Assembly: GCF_963675165.1 (NCBI RefSeq)
Contig: NC_087389.1
Coordinates: forward strand, 6,186,621-6,250,620
Direction: 5' to 3'
Source of the DNA: Halichondria panicea
Taxonomy: Eukaryota > Porifera > Demospongiae > Suberitida > Halichondriidae
DNA: 64,000 nucleotides
A program made the position numbers and the translations under genes. Below, in pieces: positions 1-11,130 of the stretch (its first letter is position 1; each line of letters opens with the position of its first letter). A model generated the notes under the pieces. The model did no database searches. It worked only from the letters and a program-made list of their open reading frames with translations, and was not told the origin of the DNA.

Positions 1-25
1 ACCACAAGAATGCAGGTACAGTTAC

Positions 26-2553
26 CGTGTGGACACCAGCAATGAGCATTCCTGATGACATTACCGCAGCTTCTTCAGTGGACATCTTCTTCTCTCTCAG
101 CCATTGATGTCGTCTTGATTTGGATTAACCAACAGATCCAGATCAGCACCAAACACAAACTTCCCAGTCGCTGCAAGTATGCATGCATGCAGTGTACAGT
201 CAAACAGCATAAATCACACTGTCCCATGTACATGCATGTACATCAGCAGGAGTGTATGACATAAGTTTATAAACTATGCATGGCCTCAAGTGATTTACAT
301 GCGAGAGTAATTGAAGCCGAGTTAGTTTATCTGATTACTCAAGCTTGTATATAGCGCAAATTTTCAAGGCACTTATATTTCGTGGAATGGCCATTTCGTT
401 GTACAATGTTCGTAGGATGACTGCTTACCGAAAGCCATGCCTTCAATCTTTGCACGTTATTATAATAGCAGATAATTCAATAATTACTTTTGGAGTTAAT
501 TTTTGTGTAAGATTGCTAAAACCCACGAAAACAGCGAAAATTAAGCCCCTCGAAAATTTCGCGTTATACGATATACCGCGAGAGGCCATAGTTTAACTGG
601 CTTGTACTATAATCAAGGGCGTCTTCATACGCCCTTGCTATAATTATGTGTACAATCTATTTCCTGTACAATGAATATGCTTACAACTATACTGTTTGAC
701 GTCACTGTTGCTATAGCTATGCAATGAATTTGCTTATCATCATTATTTCTTGTGAAAGCGATGGCAAGCGATTGTGAAGGCTGACATGTGAACGCACCTT
801 CAGATGAACATTTTGACCATTCTTACTGCTTCCATGCAGCAATAGGCAATAGGCAATAGGAAATAGGCAATAGGCTGTGACAACCAATGTCGAAAAAGCA
901 ACACAACAAACCAAGTTGTATAATTATAGCTATATACGGTGCAAATGTACCTGAAAAGATCATTCTATACAGCATATACTGTCCACCAGTCTTAATTGCT
1001 TTTTGGAACAACACATCTAACTTTGGCTCTTCTCATGTTGACTAAAATAATCATTAGTAGCTCGTTTGTTTTATAGAGATTACAATTGTAAAATTTAGTT
1101 TTAAGCTATTTACTATGGTATGAATTTCTCTCTATTGAACAGTGTAGGTCGATATTGTATTCAGTGCAGCTAGCTATCATGTAGCCTGACCACAAGCCCA
1201 TGCATGGTATAACTGCCGTATGTGGTCAGACAGCTTGTATAAACTAAAACTGAAGCATTTGATCTTTGATGCAACCATAGTACATATTCATTATACAGCT
1301 ACCTTCCATAGTCAATTTCCGAGAAAGTGGAGTTATATTCTCAATCAAACCATCTTCACTTCTTATCTTTCTCAGGTGGTCAGAGAATCGAGTGTAGATA
1401 GGGTTCAGGCCCTCAATGTAGCTGTTCACATTCCGGGGCAGTGCTTGCTTGCTAATTGCAACACGCTGTTGCTTCCAGCCTTCACCTTCCCTGCAGTAAA
1501 ACTATACATGAGTGGTTGTACTTTAGAGAATAAAAATTCGAATTATAAACAGGCCAATTAAGGAGTATTTGTCATTCTGTACATGCATGCACTCACTGAG
1601 ATAAACCAGCTGGACGTCCTATTTGATCAAAAAACCATATTATTTTTGGGCTACAAAACTTGTCTCTCTGTGGATATTTCCCTTCAGCTCTGAGTACCTC
1701 CTCCAGTGCATCAGGGTCCGCCACTATCACCATGGGACCAACACCTGCATCGGCAACTATATAGTTACATAGTATGACATGTATTGGTATAACAATGTGG
1801 GGCATTGATAAGAGTTTGGAAACAAAGGTACCCTCAAATCCGAATACTCCGTGACATGCGGTTTAATCGAGGCTGCATGTCTCAACAAGCCAAAGCTGTA
1901 CCTATTTCTACAAACAACTGCATGTGCTCAGTCCGTGCAACTCGATCACTTATATTCCAATATCTATACGTATATTGCCGTATAGTTATAACCAGCATGT
2001 TTACATGTTCTAGCAATAAAATACTCTAAAACAGCACTTGAAACTTTAATAAATGGGTGTGGTCAGTCATTAGCAAGTAGCTCACAGACTATAGGCGTGT
2101 CTTTCGTATCAGAAAGAATGATGTCTCGAGGAAACACAACTTTCTTATTTGAGGGCAAAATAACCTGTTCATAGGGCGTAGTGCGAATGCACCACTGATT
2201 GTAAAAGCATCACGTGCACCACTTTGTCAGTAACCAATCCCTCTAACAATCTTTGAGCAAGATAAACCTTAATTTTAACCAGTTACCTGGTAAAGTAATC
2301 TTCATGATTTCTTCTCCATATTTCTTGAATTCTTTGTCATAGTACTCGAATGTTATATAGTCCACCACTCTTCCTAACCTTGGCTATCCAGCAGATTCCC
2401 CAGCAATGGCAGAGGCTTGGGTCCTGGGATTGAGTTGAATGGTTTGGCTTGTTGTGGTCTTGTAGCAGCTTGTAGCTTGGAATATGATATTGTAGTCACA
2501 CACCTCACAGCAAGCCTGGTGGTTAGGAGCCTTTGCTTGAGAAACGACAGCAT
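26..2553 (-). pseudogene. Mitochondrial-clan cytochrome P450, copy A (broken)
   Basis: Remnant of a P450 related to copy E. Exon 1 (2287-2553) encodes a leader beginning MLSFLKQRLLTTRLAV and the [11 protein letters not shown] proline hinge. Exon 2 is at 1597-1744 and exon 3 at 1303-1490. Near the window start, part of exon 4 (about 104-170) is fused directly to part of exon 5 (26 to about 103), so the intron and the intervening coding sequence are deleted. The junction reads into a stop in the exon 4 frame. Exon 1 also has a 2-bp loss followed by a 4-bp gain relative to copy E, giving an early stop. The I-helix remnant reads AGVHTV. Downstream exons, if any, lie left of the window. It is probably the end of a third cassette. 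A sequencing or assembly error in exon 1 cannot be excluded, but the exon 4/5 fusion is structural. Confidence 0.8.
348..572. mobile_element. MITE in an intron of P450 copy A
   Basis: The ends are imperfect inverted repeats: GTATATAGCGCAAATTTTC on the left, and on the right a sequence whose complement reads TATAACGCGAAATTTTCGAG. There is no coding potential. Internal stretches such as TTTCGTGGAATGGCC resemble the 'cgtggaat' motif of the CCGTATAGC MITEs elsewhere in this window, so it may be a distant relative. Confidence 0.45.
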
Positions 2554-3393
2554 TTTGAGCTAACTTTTGTTTTTTGGAGGAGTGGATTAGAGTGTTGCTG
2601 ATTCAGAGGTATTTGGCACTACTGCTACTTCCAATTCGCTACGTCAATTCAACTGGGGCGCGCCAATTCAGTGACTACGTGGAGCTATACGTCTCTTGAG
2701 AGATGATTGTATAGTACTGCCATCAGTATATACATCATCAAATACACATACCTTGATATCATCTATGGTCAATCATATGATATAATTACAGCTATATCAT
2801 CTCTGGGTCAATTCAACCTCCTATGTGCGATTATATATAGATGATATGATACTATGTCATCTATGATCTATTGAACTTCCTGGTTATGATAATTATGGCT
2901 AAATTGTCAATTTATGATATAATTATGAGTCAATTCAACTTCCTACTGATGGTCAATCGTATGATATGGTACTATTATGATATAATTCTGAGTCAATTCA
3001 ACAATGCATGGTCAAAGAGGATAATTATGGTACTATATAATCATAATATGACTATGGGTCAATTCAGCTGAAGAAGGAAATATATTACGCATGCGCAGGC
3101 AGTCAGAGTAGGAAGCATGATCTCCACTCGAGTATACTCTCTTTCTTACCTGTCTCCCATGAGACACCCTCATATTGAGCACATCACCTGCTCTGCTCCC
3201 AGCAATTGAACTGTATGCAGATTCCTCCACACTGTGTCCCTCAGGTGGTCAAGATGAGCCTCTTTGTACTCACTCCATTATAGCAGGGATGTAGGCAGCG
3301 TGAAATACCTACAAGAAAAACGATTTTAGCAAGTGCATACTCAGCATCTGCAAAACAATACCAATGGCCAGCATTATAATTCTGCCCACTATA
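2554..3393. other. Intergenic AT-rich spacer with degenerate tandem repeat
   Basis: No convincing gene. From about 2735 to 3066 a degenerate motif (GGTCAATTCAACTTCC plus ATATGATATAATTA) recurs several times at about 60-75 bp spacing. An isolated open segment at about 3125-3240 on the minus strand ends in a plausible splice donor (CAG|gtaagaaag), but no partner exon was found. An NRF1-like GCATGCGC palindrome lies near 3090. Confidence 0.5.
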
Positions 3394-3650
3394 CTATAAT
3401 TGAGAACACCCTGCATTGAATTTGTAGGTGAACAGAGTCATGCAGTACAGTGCTAGTGTAAGCTTATACACATTAAAGCTAGATCTAGCTACGTACATTC
3501 AGGGTGTGTGTTCTAGTGCAGTATAGGTTGCACATGCATGTACACACATTAAGCTAGCTAGATCCTACATGTACATGTACATGCATGTATATAGTAGACA
3601 ACATTCAGTTTTAGTTTATACGCATTAGAAGTCTACGATACAGTGTGTAG

Positions 3651-3706
3651 CTAGACTCGCCAGCCAGCCCTTCCTCGGGCCCGAGGAAGGGCTGGCTGGC
3701 GAGTCT
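3651..3706. mobile_element. 56-bp near-perfect hairpin insertion
   Basis: The palindrome reads CTAGACTCGCCAGCCAGC into a GGGCCC centre and back out. It is flanked on both sides by the 9-bp direct repeat AGTGTGTAG (3642-3650 and 3707-3715). Cassette 2 carries a single AGTGTGTAG at 15625-15633 with no insert, a true empty site. A 9-bp duplication is typical of Mutator-like elements, so this looks like a minimal foldback MITE. Confidence 0.75.
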
Positions 3707-3806
3707 AGTGTGTAGCGCGGCTGCAAGAGTTGATGTGGCTGAAGAAGAGGTGTTGTACTGAGCTTCCCAGAGTGGCAGGTTAGTCGGTTATGATAAACCC
3801 CTATAA

Positions 3807-4076
3807 GGCCACTCCAAGTGATACTCTGGTTTCTGGTCCACCGCCCGCATCAGATTTTATTCTTGGATTTCTATCTCATTATTGGATTTCTATCTCATTA
3901 TTTCTACTACGCATGCGCAGAATGGTCCATGTGGTGTGATAATGATAATTCATTTGCAAAAATAATAATGAGATTCATAAGGTGAAATGATAATGACATA
4001 ATGAGAAAAGCCGCCCGCCCGCATGCAATTAGAAAAAAATTCAGGACCAGAAACCAGAGTGTCACTTGGAGTGGCC
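3807..4076. mobile_element. PIF/Harbinger-like MITE with TAA duplication
   Basis: The ends are long inverted repeats, GGCCACTCCAAGTGATACTC on the left mirrored by GAGTGTCACTTGGAGTGGCC on the right. The element is flanked by TAA (3804-3806 and 4077-4079). Cassette 2 has the uninterrupted target, CCTATAAATATAAATTG, near 15729. A TAA/TTA target duplication with GG-starting ends is the hallmark of PIF/Harbinger (Tourist-like) elements. It carries an NRF1-like GCATGCGC site near 3911 and no open reading frame. Confidence 0.75.
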
Positions 4077-4722
4077 TAAATATAAATTGTTGTGGAATTT
4101 TCTTATGATAGGCAAACACTTTCGCTGTGGACTGCACTGGAAAGAGAGTTGTTCTGGCAGTGTACGTGAGATTGCTGTGTGTGTGTGCTTGTGTAGTCTG
4201 GTGCATTCAGCATAATTATTATAACATGTACTATTAGCGTATTCATGCACTCCAGGCATGGCGTAATGTTAGTCATCGTTGCAGTCAGAAGTGGTTAGCT
4301 GTGGTCAATTTAGATCAACCTGAGGAGTACAGTGAACCCAAGGCTGTCAGGAAACTAGGGAGACAGAACAAGTACGAGATCAAGGCAGTGTTGTGGAACC
4401 CTCACCTGGTGAAGGAGGACTTACTGGCCTCCACCGTGAGTGTGTGTGTGATACACAGGCTGTACGCTTTTAGTATAAGGAGGTGTCTAAAACCAGAGTC
4501 TATGGTAGCGCGATAATTACGATGTAGATTAAAATTGTGTGCACAAAATGAGTGGATGGTATCGTTATGGGAGCTATTGTAATTAAGAGTAGATAACACT
4601 CTTGGTGTAATATATCCTATCTTTGTCCCCCAGTGCCAGCAGAAGCTGGAGGTCTGGAATGTGAATGCTGAGAGACATCCTCTGGTACACTCCCTCAAGG
4701 CACACACTCGACCAGTCAGGTA

Positions 4723-5024
4723 CCCACCCCATAGTTACAGAGCCTCTAGAGAGAGAGGGTACTTCGGCATTCCCATAGTTACAGAGCCTCTAGAGAGAGG
4801 GCACTTCATTCCCATGCATAGTTACTGAGCCTCTAGAGAGAGGGTACTTCATTCCCATAGTTACAGAGCCTCTAGAGAGAGGGTACTTCATTCCCATAGT
4901 TACAGAGCCTCTAGAGAGAGGGTACTTCATTCCCATAGTTACTGAGCCTCTAGAGAGAGGGTACTTTATTCCCATAGTTACAGAGCCTCTAGAGAGAGGG
5001 CACTTCATTCCCATAGTTACAGAG
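4723..5024. repeat. 39-bp minisatellite, short allele (about 7 units)
   Basis: Tandem units of 39 bp contain CCCATAGTTACAGAGCCTC, then TAGAGAGAGGGTACTTC. The array lies in the intron after the WDR59-like exon ending at 4719. Units vary at TAC/CAC and at ACAGAG/ACTGAG, and some carry a 4-bp GCAT insertion. As 39 is a multiple of 3 and the unit lacks stops in several frames, it generates spurious open frames. Confidence 0.95.
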
Positions 5025-5754
5025 CAAGTCATGACTGTTTAAAGATACTTTACTTAACGTTGGACATTACTAATGCTGCTACCAGTGTATAAATGTACGT
5101 ACAGTGCACTGCACAGTAGTGACTTGTACTTTGTTTCCACAGGATATAAAGAGGTTCTCGTTGCCCAGAGTGATATCTCTAGACATTGGTGTCCCTGCCA
5201 ACAAGAAGCCTTCACTGAGGGAACAGCTGTCTAATCAGGTTGCCAACATCTTTAAAATGCAACGTCAAGCTCAACAGATTAGCTATAATTATACAGTCAG
5301 ACTAGCCGTTTTGATAAGTGTTGATTCTTATTGTCCCGACCCAGCTCAAATAAGATGTGACTAGACTGATAGCCAGTAACTACCCTGGTGGCGTCATCTT
5401 TACACAGCTGGCTTCTTTCACCTCACCACAATTTGCAAAGGTCTGTGCACTAGTAGCAATATCAGGAGCATTTATTAGAAGAAAGTACCAGTAGCTATAG
5501 CAACCACACCACCAATCAGAACTGCACTAATAGTTAGTATTGATTGATTGCGAAATTTAGTTGTGAACTGCTGGAAGTTTACGCATAATTATTACTTGTT
5601 CTCCTACGAACAACTATTTGTATTATAACCATTTTTGAACCACCTCTCTGCAGGCCCTGAATGAATCTACCCAGCCGTCTGTCCTGGCCACTCGACTGAA
5701 GCTCCCACTACCCCCGGGCAGCGGCAGTCGTGTGGGGGGTCTCATCGTGTTGTG

Positions 5755-6431
5755 GTTAGTCCAGCTCAGTTCTCTCTGTTGCACTCCAGCCTGATCAGCT
5801 GACTATGAACAGATGTCTAGTATAAATTGAACATAGTAATATAAATTATGTAAACAAAACCTTCCTAATTTGTGACCTGCATAGAATTCTTATATCATTG
5901 TAAAGTATTGTATGTACAATTTTATCGTCACATCACCATTTTTTGTTGAAGCTTAATATTAATTGTTGAACTGTACCGTGTCATATATATAGGGGGGAGA
6001 CTGAGGGGTACCCGGGATTGTTGATTATAGTGATTACGGTCCATTGTGGTTTATCATATAGCTCCAGAAGACTCCTGCAGAAGCTTTCAGGGAGTCCGGA
6101 CCATGCATCTTTCTGGCAGTCAACTTCTTCAATACAAACTAGATATATACTACCAAGAGCTCGAGAACTATTGATAATTATAATAATTATACTGCCCATA
6201 AATAATTGCTGCTTCTTGTATAGCAATCAAGTGAGTGTATAGCAAAAATTGCGACAATCAACACAACATCAGCACAGAGTACTAGTATAATATAACTCAG
6301 ACTATAGAATTCTGAAGTATAAATAAATTCAGGCAGTTTTGTGCGTATATATACTATATAATGAGTCTCGATTATACAGGCATGCAGGCCTGGACTGACT
6401 TAAAAAGTATACATTAATTATTATTTATAGT
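5755..6431. other. Spacer between WDR59-like fragment and P450 B
   Basis: No gene seen. A block at about 5960-6240 is nearly identical to 19340-19620 in cassette 2 and stays open in short frames on both strands. It has no splice-linked partner and no family resemblance that I can name. Confidence 0.5.
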
Positions 6432-9400
6432 CTAATTTCTGTCAATGAAATAGAGTGGCACGTCCTCCTGTGGTGTGACGAGGGCATGTTCAAGCATCTT
6501 CATATCTTCCTGTCCAGCCTTCAGTATGAAATTTCGAGCAATCTATGGTATCAATCAATAGATCAATGTTCAGAAATCAATATAATTGTCCTGTATAAAG
6601 TAACATGATCACTCACGTCAACCATGAAGAGTTTCATTTCAAGTTCTGCAAACCTTTTTCCTGCATGTAGGTGCAGACTGAGACACACTATAAAAAACAC
6701 TACCTTAAGGTTACTATTAAAAACGGGTACTATGAGCGGTTTCAGATTTTTCTCGGGTAACTATCATTATAGGCAATACTTATGTGTCAATAGAAGGTTT
6801 GGAGTCAGATATACAGATGAAAAAAGGGCTAGCTTGCTTAGCATATTTTCAGAAGTTATTATATACCTTATTATTTAATGCGTTTTAACGCGGACATAAT
6901 TAGCGTTAATTCACTAAAATTAGTACCCGTTTCAATAGTATACATATAGGTGGTAACACATACCATAACATTGTCTGGGTCCAAACCCAAATGGCAGTAT
7001 TGAGAAGGGATGCTGCTGTGGTCCATCATTTCTCATCCACCTCTCTGGCTTGAACTTTGATGGCTCCTCAAATATTTTGTCACTCTTTGCAGCCGTGTAA
7101 CTCGAGTAGAACAAAGTCACCTGTGCATGTTAGGAGAATGGAAATACTTATAATATTAGCAAGCTTTAAAAAGTTTTGACTCACCCCGGCAGGCACATGG
7201 TAACCATGGATGATGGCATCCTCATTCAAAACACGGGGTAAACCTGGTGCTGTGGATCTGACTCTACAATAATTGGTTTAAAGTTAGCGACTACATTATA
7301 CCCATGCAGGAAGTCATATATAACAGCGGCATAATTATTACATATGCAGGTCGCATACATTAGCTTATAATTGTTATGGGCACACATAATTGTACCTGAA
7401 GCTCTCCTTGATGCATCCTCTGAGGTAGGGCATTGCCTCTAGGTCCTGAGCTGTGGGAGGTCGCTCCCCCACTACACTCTGTATTTCCTGGTATAGCCGC
7501 TCCTGGACCTCAGGGTTATTAGCCAACTCAAACAGGAGGAATATAGACTGATTAGCGGTCTAAACGAAGAGGGGATGAGATAAACGTTTAAATGGGAGCC
7601 AAGTATTAAAACTTCAGCAGTGCTATTACTATTTTCAGGTCAATTGTCCGGAGGACTCTTCTGCGCATGTGCAAGAAACTTGACCACAGTGTAAAGATAG
7701 CTCCATTAGGCAAGGTCTATAGCTAGCTAGCTAGTCATATATAGACTGTGACAGTGTCATGGTCTCATGGAGACAGTTCCTTCTTAGTGCTTCTGGACCA
7801 ATGATCAATGTGAGGTGCCTCCAACCACACTGTTATGCCTACTATCGTTGGTGCTAAGAAATGTGATGAACTTCGACTGTCCTGCCTGGTCATGCTGGTA
7901 GTCTGCATGATTTACTCCTATGTCTGCTACAAGTTTAGCAGGCAGGAAAGATATACTGCAATTCTATGTATCTTGAATTAAATCAGCCATTTAATAGGCA
8001 GCACTAATTTTATGTTCTTTTCAATGTCTATATATACATGGGGAGCCCCCTGAGACTATTATGCCTGCAAAAATAAATCAATTACTATCATTTATAGATC
8101 TAGTCTACTGCGCATGTCCAAACACATGCCTCTGGACAACTGACCTGAAAAGAGTAATATAATTATATGTAATACTGACATAAGAAGGGGAGTACAGTAA
8201 CTTATGTATGTATACCGTGTGGATACCAGCAATCAGCATTGAAGCTGACAGTGACACAGCTTCTTCAGTGGACATCTTCTTCTCTCTCAGCCATTGCTCC
8301 AGCATCCCCTGTACTTCACTGCTCTCACCTCTGTCCAGCTCCTTTTGCAAGTCGGTAGCGTACTTGCTACCATGTGAAAAGGTCCCCTGTAAAAAAGATA
8401 CTCCAGCTGGTATTCAATTATAGCGGTAAGTACTGCAGCACTTATCGTCTACCTCACTGCGCATGCACATGTCAAAATACAGTAGAACATCGCTAATCTG
8501 GATCCCTTTAGTCAGAAACCCAAACAAATAGCAAAACCGAAAAAAAGGAGGGGCTACCATTAGACTGCGCATTTGCAGTCTAACTTACTTTGCTGATTCA
8601 GCAATAATGTGCTCAATACATACAACGGCCACTACAAAGAAAACAAAGATAGCTCATTGTATTGGAGAGACATATATATTCCAGCTAGCAGCTCCCTTCT
8701 GGACACAGTAATATCCTAATACAATGTATATAAGTGTCTTCGTTAATGATATTCATAATCAATTACTAATGACATCCGTTAATCCGGTAATTTCGGATGT
8801 GGTCTGGTCTGGCTCTATTTGGATTAGTGAGGTTCACTGTCAACATACATACCTTTATCGCATCCATGAATGAGTAGTAAAACTTGTTCTTGTAAATCTT
8901 GTACAGAGCTGGCTCGTTGATCAGTCTTCCAATGCCTTCGAAAAGCCGGTCGACATTGTCAAGAAACTTTACATCTTCCTCTTTTGGATTAACTAGCAGG
9001 TCCAGATCAGCACCAAACACAAATTTTCCAGTAGCTATTATAATGAAAATAGAATTCCCATATTATAATTTATAAACTGAAGATTTATAGCTACCTTCCA
9101 TTGTTATCTTTTTAGCGAGTGGAGTGAAATTCTCAATCAAACCATCTTCATTTCTTACGCTCCTCAGGTGGTCAGAGAATCGAGTGTAGATAGGGTTCAG
9201 GCCCTCAATGTAGCTGTTCACATTCCGGGGCAGTACTTGCTTGCTAGCTGCAACACGCTCTCTCTTCCAATCTTCACCATCCCTACATAATTATGTGAAA
9301 GCTGTATATCATTACCGTATTACTAGAATGTTTTGCAAGCATCAAACTTTGAGATGGTTGATCAATTCACAACTGTCTGTTACAATAAAATCTGCAAAAC

Positions 9401-10473
9401 CTAAATTATTACACACGATCCTTGCTCGCAAAGGGTCAATTTTTCTGCTGATTTGGCTCGTTTGCAAGGTTTTCCAGCAAAATATTCTAGTAATACGGTA
9501 TGCGTAGCCGGACGAGCTGACTGTGTGTGTGTGTGTGTGTCTGCAGCTGTAACTGCTCAACGGTTACAATGCAACAACAAATAGCAGATTCTATATAGGC
9601 TTCTAGTCACGTTCTTTTAGATTTTAATTTTTGATTCGTGGATTTGCAAACTAAAGCTTCTTTCTTGAGTTTGACTCACAGTGAAGGCTGTTACAGTCTC
9701 TTCAGAATCTTTCATAGCACTATCTGTTCGCTATTCAACTTATGAGTTAGCCTTGCACTAAAGCGCTATAGCTGTTTGTTAGCTACAAGAGTCAGAAAAG
9801 AACTGCAAAGCTACATGCATGTATACACTACTTAAGATGACAACATAGCAGGATACACAAGTAGCTATAGTCTTTGTAAGAGTTTAACAGAATAGAATAC
9901 TATGCGATACTTACACCTCATACACATTGACTACATGCACTCACAGACTTGTAAATCCAGGTGGTTTTCCAGATTGCTCGAAAAACCATTTCATCTTAGG
10001 GCCAACTGACGTATCCCTTTTCGGGTACTTTCCTTCAGCTCTGAGCACCTCCTCCAATACATCAGGATCAGCCACTACCACCATGGTACCAGCACCTGCA
10101 GGACGATAGTTATAATGACAAGCAATGGGAAAAACTAGACTCGCAAATCAACTGAAAATGTCCAAGTTTCTCTATGTTTATGGTAAGGTAAAGCAAGCAC
10201 ACCTGGTAGAAGCAGCTTCATGATTCCTCCGTACTTTTCCAGACCCTCATAATGAAAATCAGAAAACCTTTGCCCTCTCCTCCGTACTCTCACTATATCC
10301 AGCAGATTCCCCAGTAATGGCAGAGGCTTGGGTCCTGGGATTGAGTTGAATGGTTTGGCTTGTTGTGGTCTTGTAGCAGCTTGTTGCTTGGAATGTGAAC
10401 TTGTAGTCACACATCTCACAGCAAGCCTGGTGGTTGGCATCGGCATGGGCCATTGCTTGAGAAAGGAAAGCAT
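6432..10473 (-). CDS. Mitochondrial-clan cytochrome P450, copy B (intact)
   Basis: Haem-thiolate monooxygenase with ten exons (minus strand): 10203-10473, 9945-10095, 9095-9282, 8853-9034, 8216-8386, 7396-7559, 7185-7263, 6964-7120, 6617-6660, 6432-6542. They sum to 1518 nt, 505 aa plus stop, the usual size. The N-terminus ([10 protein letters not shown], then TTRLAVRC) is basic and Ser/Thr-rich without acidic residues, like a mitochondrial presequence. The hinge [11 protein letters not shown] follows at about residue 45. Helix C WKRER is near 145, and ESF|R of the K-helix spans the exon 6/7 junction near 375. The PERW motif and the haem loop [10 protein letters not shown] follow, with the ligand Cys near 453. 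The I-helix reads AGIHT where most P450s have AGxDT or AGxET. Being mitochondrial, it would be expected to receive electrons from adrenodoxin. The substrate is unknown. Confidence 0.92.
6709..6938. mobile_element. MITE with CTATTRAAACGGGTACTA ends
   Basis: Lies in intron 8 of P450 B. The left end reads CTATTAAAAACGGGTACTA and the right end, complemented, CTATTGAAACGGGTACTA. A paralogous copy is at about 20095-20320 in cassette 2. Related ends occur near 24650, 26380 and 49975 (ACGGGTAGTAATTTTAG). Non-coding. Confidence 0.6.
8480..8839. mobile_element. pogo/Tigger-like MITE in P450 B intron 4
   Basis: The terminal inverted repeats read CAGTAGAACATCGCTAATC on the left and, complemented from the right end, CAGTGAACCTCACTAATCC. 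The 5' CAGT...AACCTCG...AATCC pattern is that of pogo/Tigger elements, and TA precedes the left end. The orthologous copy in P450 D is at 21308-21646. It is non-coding, probably inserted before the cassette duplication. Confidence 0.65.
9315..9498. mobile_element. Tc1/mariner-type MITE (CCGTATTACTAGAAT ends)
   Basis: Perfect 15-bp inverted ends, CCGTATTACTAGAAT and ATTCTAGTAATACGG, are flanked by TA on both sides. It lies in intron 2 of P450 B and is absent from intron 2 of P450 D. A sibling lies at 38210-38425 in an intron of RAD54L2, and a decayed one at about 42994-43165. Confidence 0.8.
9500..9790 (-). repeat. Dispersed repeat with CA/GT microsatellite (R family)
   Basis: Contains a GT run near 9522-9540, then segments shared with 22130-22420 and, in the opposite orientation, with 23140-23466, 24195-24520 and 25980-26290. 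Shared motifs include GTTGAGCAGTTACAGCTGG and CTCGAGGCATAATTATG (complement). Non-coding; superfamily not assigned. Confidence 0.6.
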
Positions 10474-10560
10474 CTGATTCTCGTTTTTGATATTAATTTT
10501 TGCTGAGTAATGTTCTTATCTACCGCAATGTTTACTTTTGTCTACCCGCACGGTAGATAC

Positions 10561-10616
10561 TAGCCTCGATTCCAGGCCGCTTGAAAAAGGCTTCAAGCGG
10601 CCTGGAATCGAGGCTA
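10561..10616. mobile_element. Foldback MITE (TAGCCTCG family), 56 bp
   Basis: A near-perfect hairpin from TAGCCTCGATTCCAGGCC to its exact complement ending CGAGGCTA. It is flanked by the perfect 9-bp duplication GGTAGATAC (10552-10560 and 10617-10625). The 9-bp duplication suggests the Mutator (MULE) superfamily. It sits upstream of P450 B. Confidence 0.85.
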
Positions 10617-10640
10617 GGTAGATACGTGCATAGTCAGTCT

Positions 10641-10700
10641 TTTAGCCTCGAGACCAGGCCGATTAAAATACGTATTTGAATCGGCCTGGATTCGAGGCTA
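10641..10700. mobile_element. Foldback MITE (TAGCCTCG family), about 60 bp
   Basis: The hairpin TAGCCTCGAGACCAGGCC ... GGCCTGGATTCGAGGCTA is flanked by TAGTCAGTCT on both sides (10631-10640 and 10701-10710). It lies 24 bp from its 56-bp sibling, so two independent insertions sit next to each other. Confidence 0.8.
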
Positions 10701-10888
10701 TAGTCAGTCTTGCACAGTCCTACAATACACCAATACACATGGCAGTGATGATGCCTTGATTCCAGGCCAGTTTATAGAAGACTCTGCCAGATTAAAAAGC
10801 GATAATTTATGACAGTTCTTGCTGTAAAAAAATAAACGTCCCCATTTACTGCGGCATAGACATAGATAGAGGCTAGTCTTGACTGCGA

Positions 10889-10951
10889 TGAGACCAGCCT
10901 CTCAATCATCTTTAGGTCGTCCTTGCTTGTCTTTAGAGTGAAGTTTTGAAC
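10889..10951 (-). pseudogene. Relic of a P450 last exon
   Basis: Read on the minus strand it gives VQNFTLKTSKDDLKMIERL, matching the start of the last exon of copies C and E (LARNFTLKTNKEDLK). It lacks the VPL...DRN ending and the upstream exons. A paralogous relic is at 29001-29078. It implies a further P450 gene was once present between the two surviving ones of each cassette. Confidence 0.7.
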
Positions 10952-10963
10952 CACCTGTGCATC

Positions 10964-11130
10964 AGGATTTCTCATTCTTTGAGGTTCCATGCACGTGTGT
11001 GTTACCACAAAACCTGCAACTATAGTTGTGGATATGTATTTTGAACCTATCAAAATACATATCCACAACTATAGTTGCAGGTTTTGTGGTAACACACACG
11101 TGCATGGAACCTCAAAGAGTGAGAAATCCT
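10964..11130. repeat. Large inverted repeat (about 81-bp arms, 5-bp loop)
   Basis: The left arm begins AGGATTTCTCATTCTTTGAG and the right arm ends CTCAAAGAGTGAGAAATCCT. The arms are nearly identical. Cassette 2 has only the right arm (about 29108-29195), so cassette 1 gained an inverted copy, as expected from a template-switch or snapback replication error rather than a transposon. Confidence 0.8.

Larger units (their letters stand above)
3722..5754 (+). pseudogene. WDR59-like WD40 gene fragment, cassette 1
   Basis: Candidate exons are 4285-4435, 4634-4719, 5143-5277, 5365-5440 and 5654-5754, with a possible earlier one ending at 3778. The first two encode NLDQPEEYSE and later AVLWNPH, then QQKLEVWNVNAE and LKAHTRPVR. 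These match the start of WDR59, a GATOR2 subunit whose first WD blade contains VNLD...AVQWNPH. The last three exons (containing VISLDIGVPANKK, ASNYPGGVIFTQL and LKLPLPPGSGSRVGG) are not recognised. Their phases do not fit the WDR59 exons or each other, so intervening exons seem lost. In this copy the donor after 5277 is AT instead of the GT seen in cassette 2. The early exon lacks 7 bp present in cassette 2. No stop or 3' end was found before the P450, so it is probably a duplicated 5' remnant. Confidence 0.55.

Noticed and set aside
3033-3230. Short minus-strand coding exon
   Set aside because: A plausible donor follows it, but no acceptor-defined start, no partner exon and no recognisable family.
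5981-6226. Small gene conserved between cassettes
   Set aside because: Similarity is explained by the segmental duplication; open frames exist on both strands and neither shows codon or splice support.
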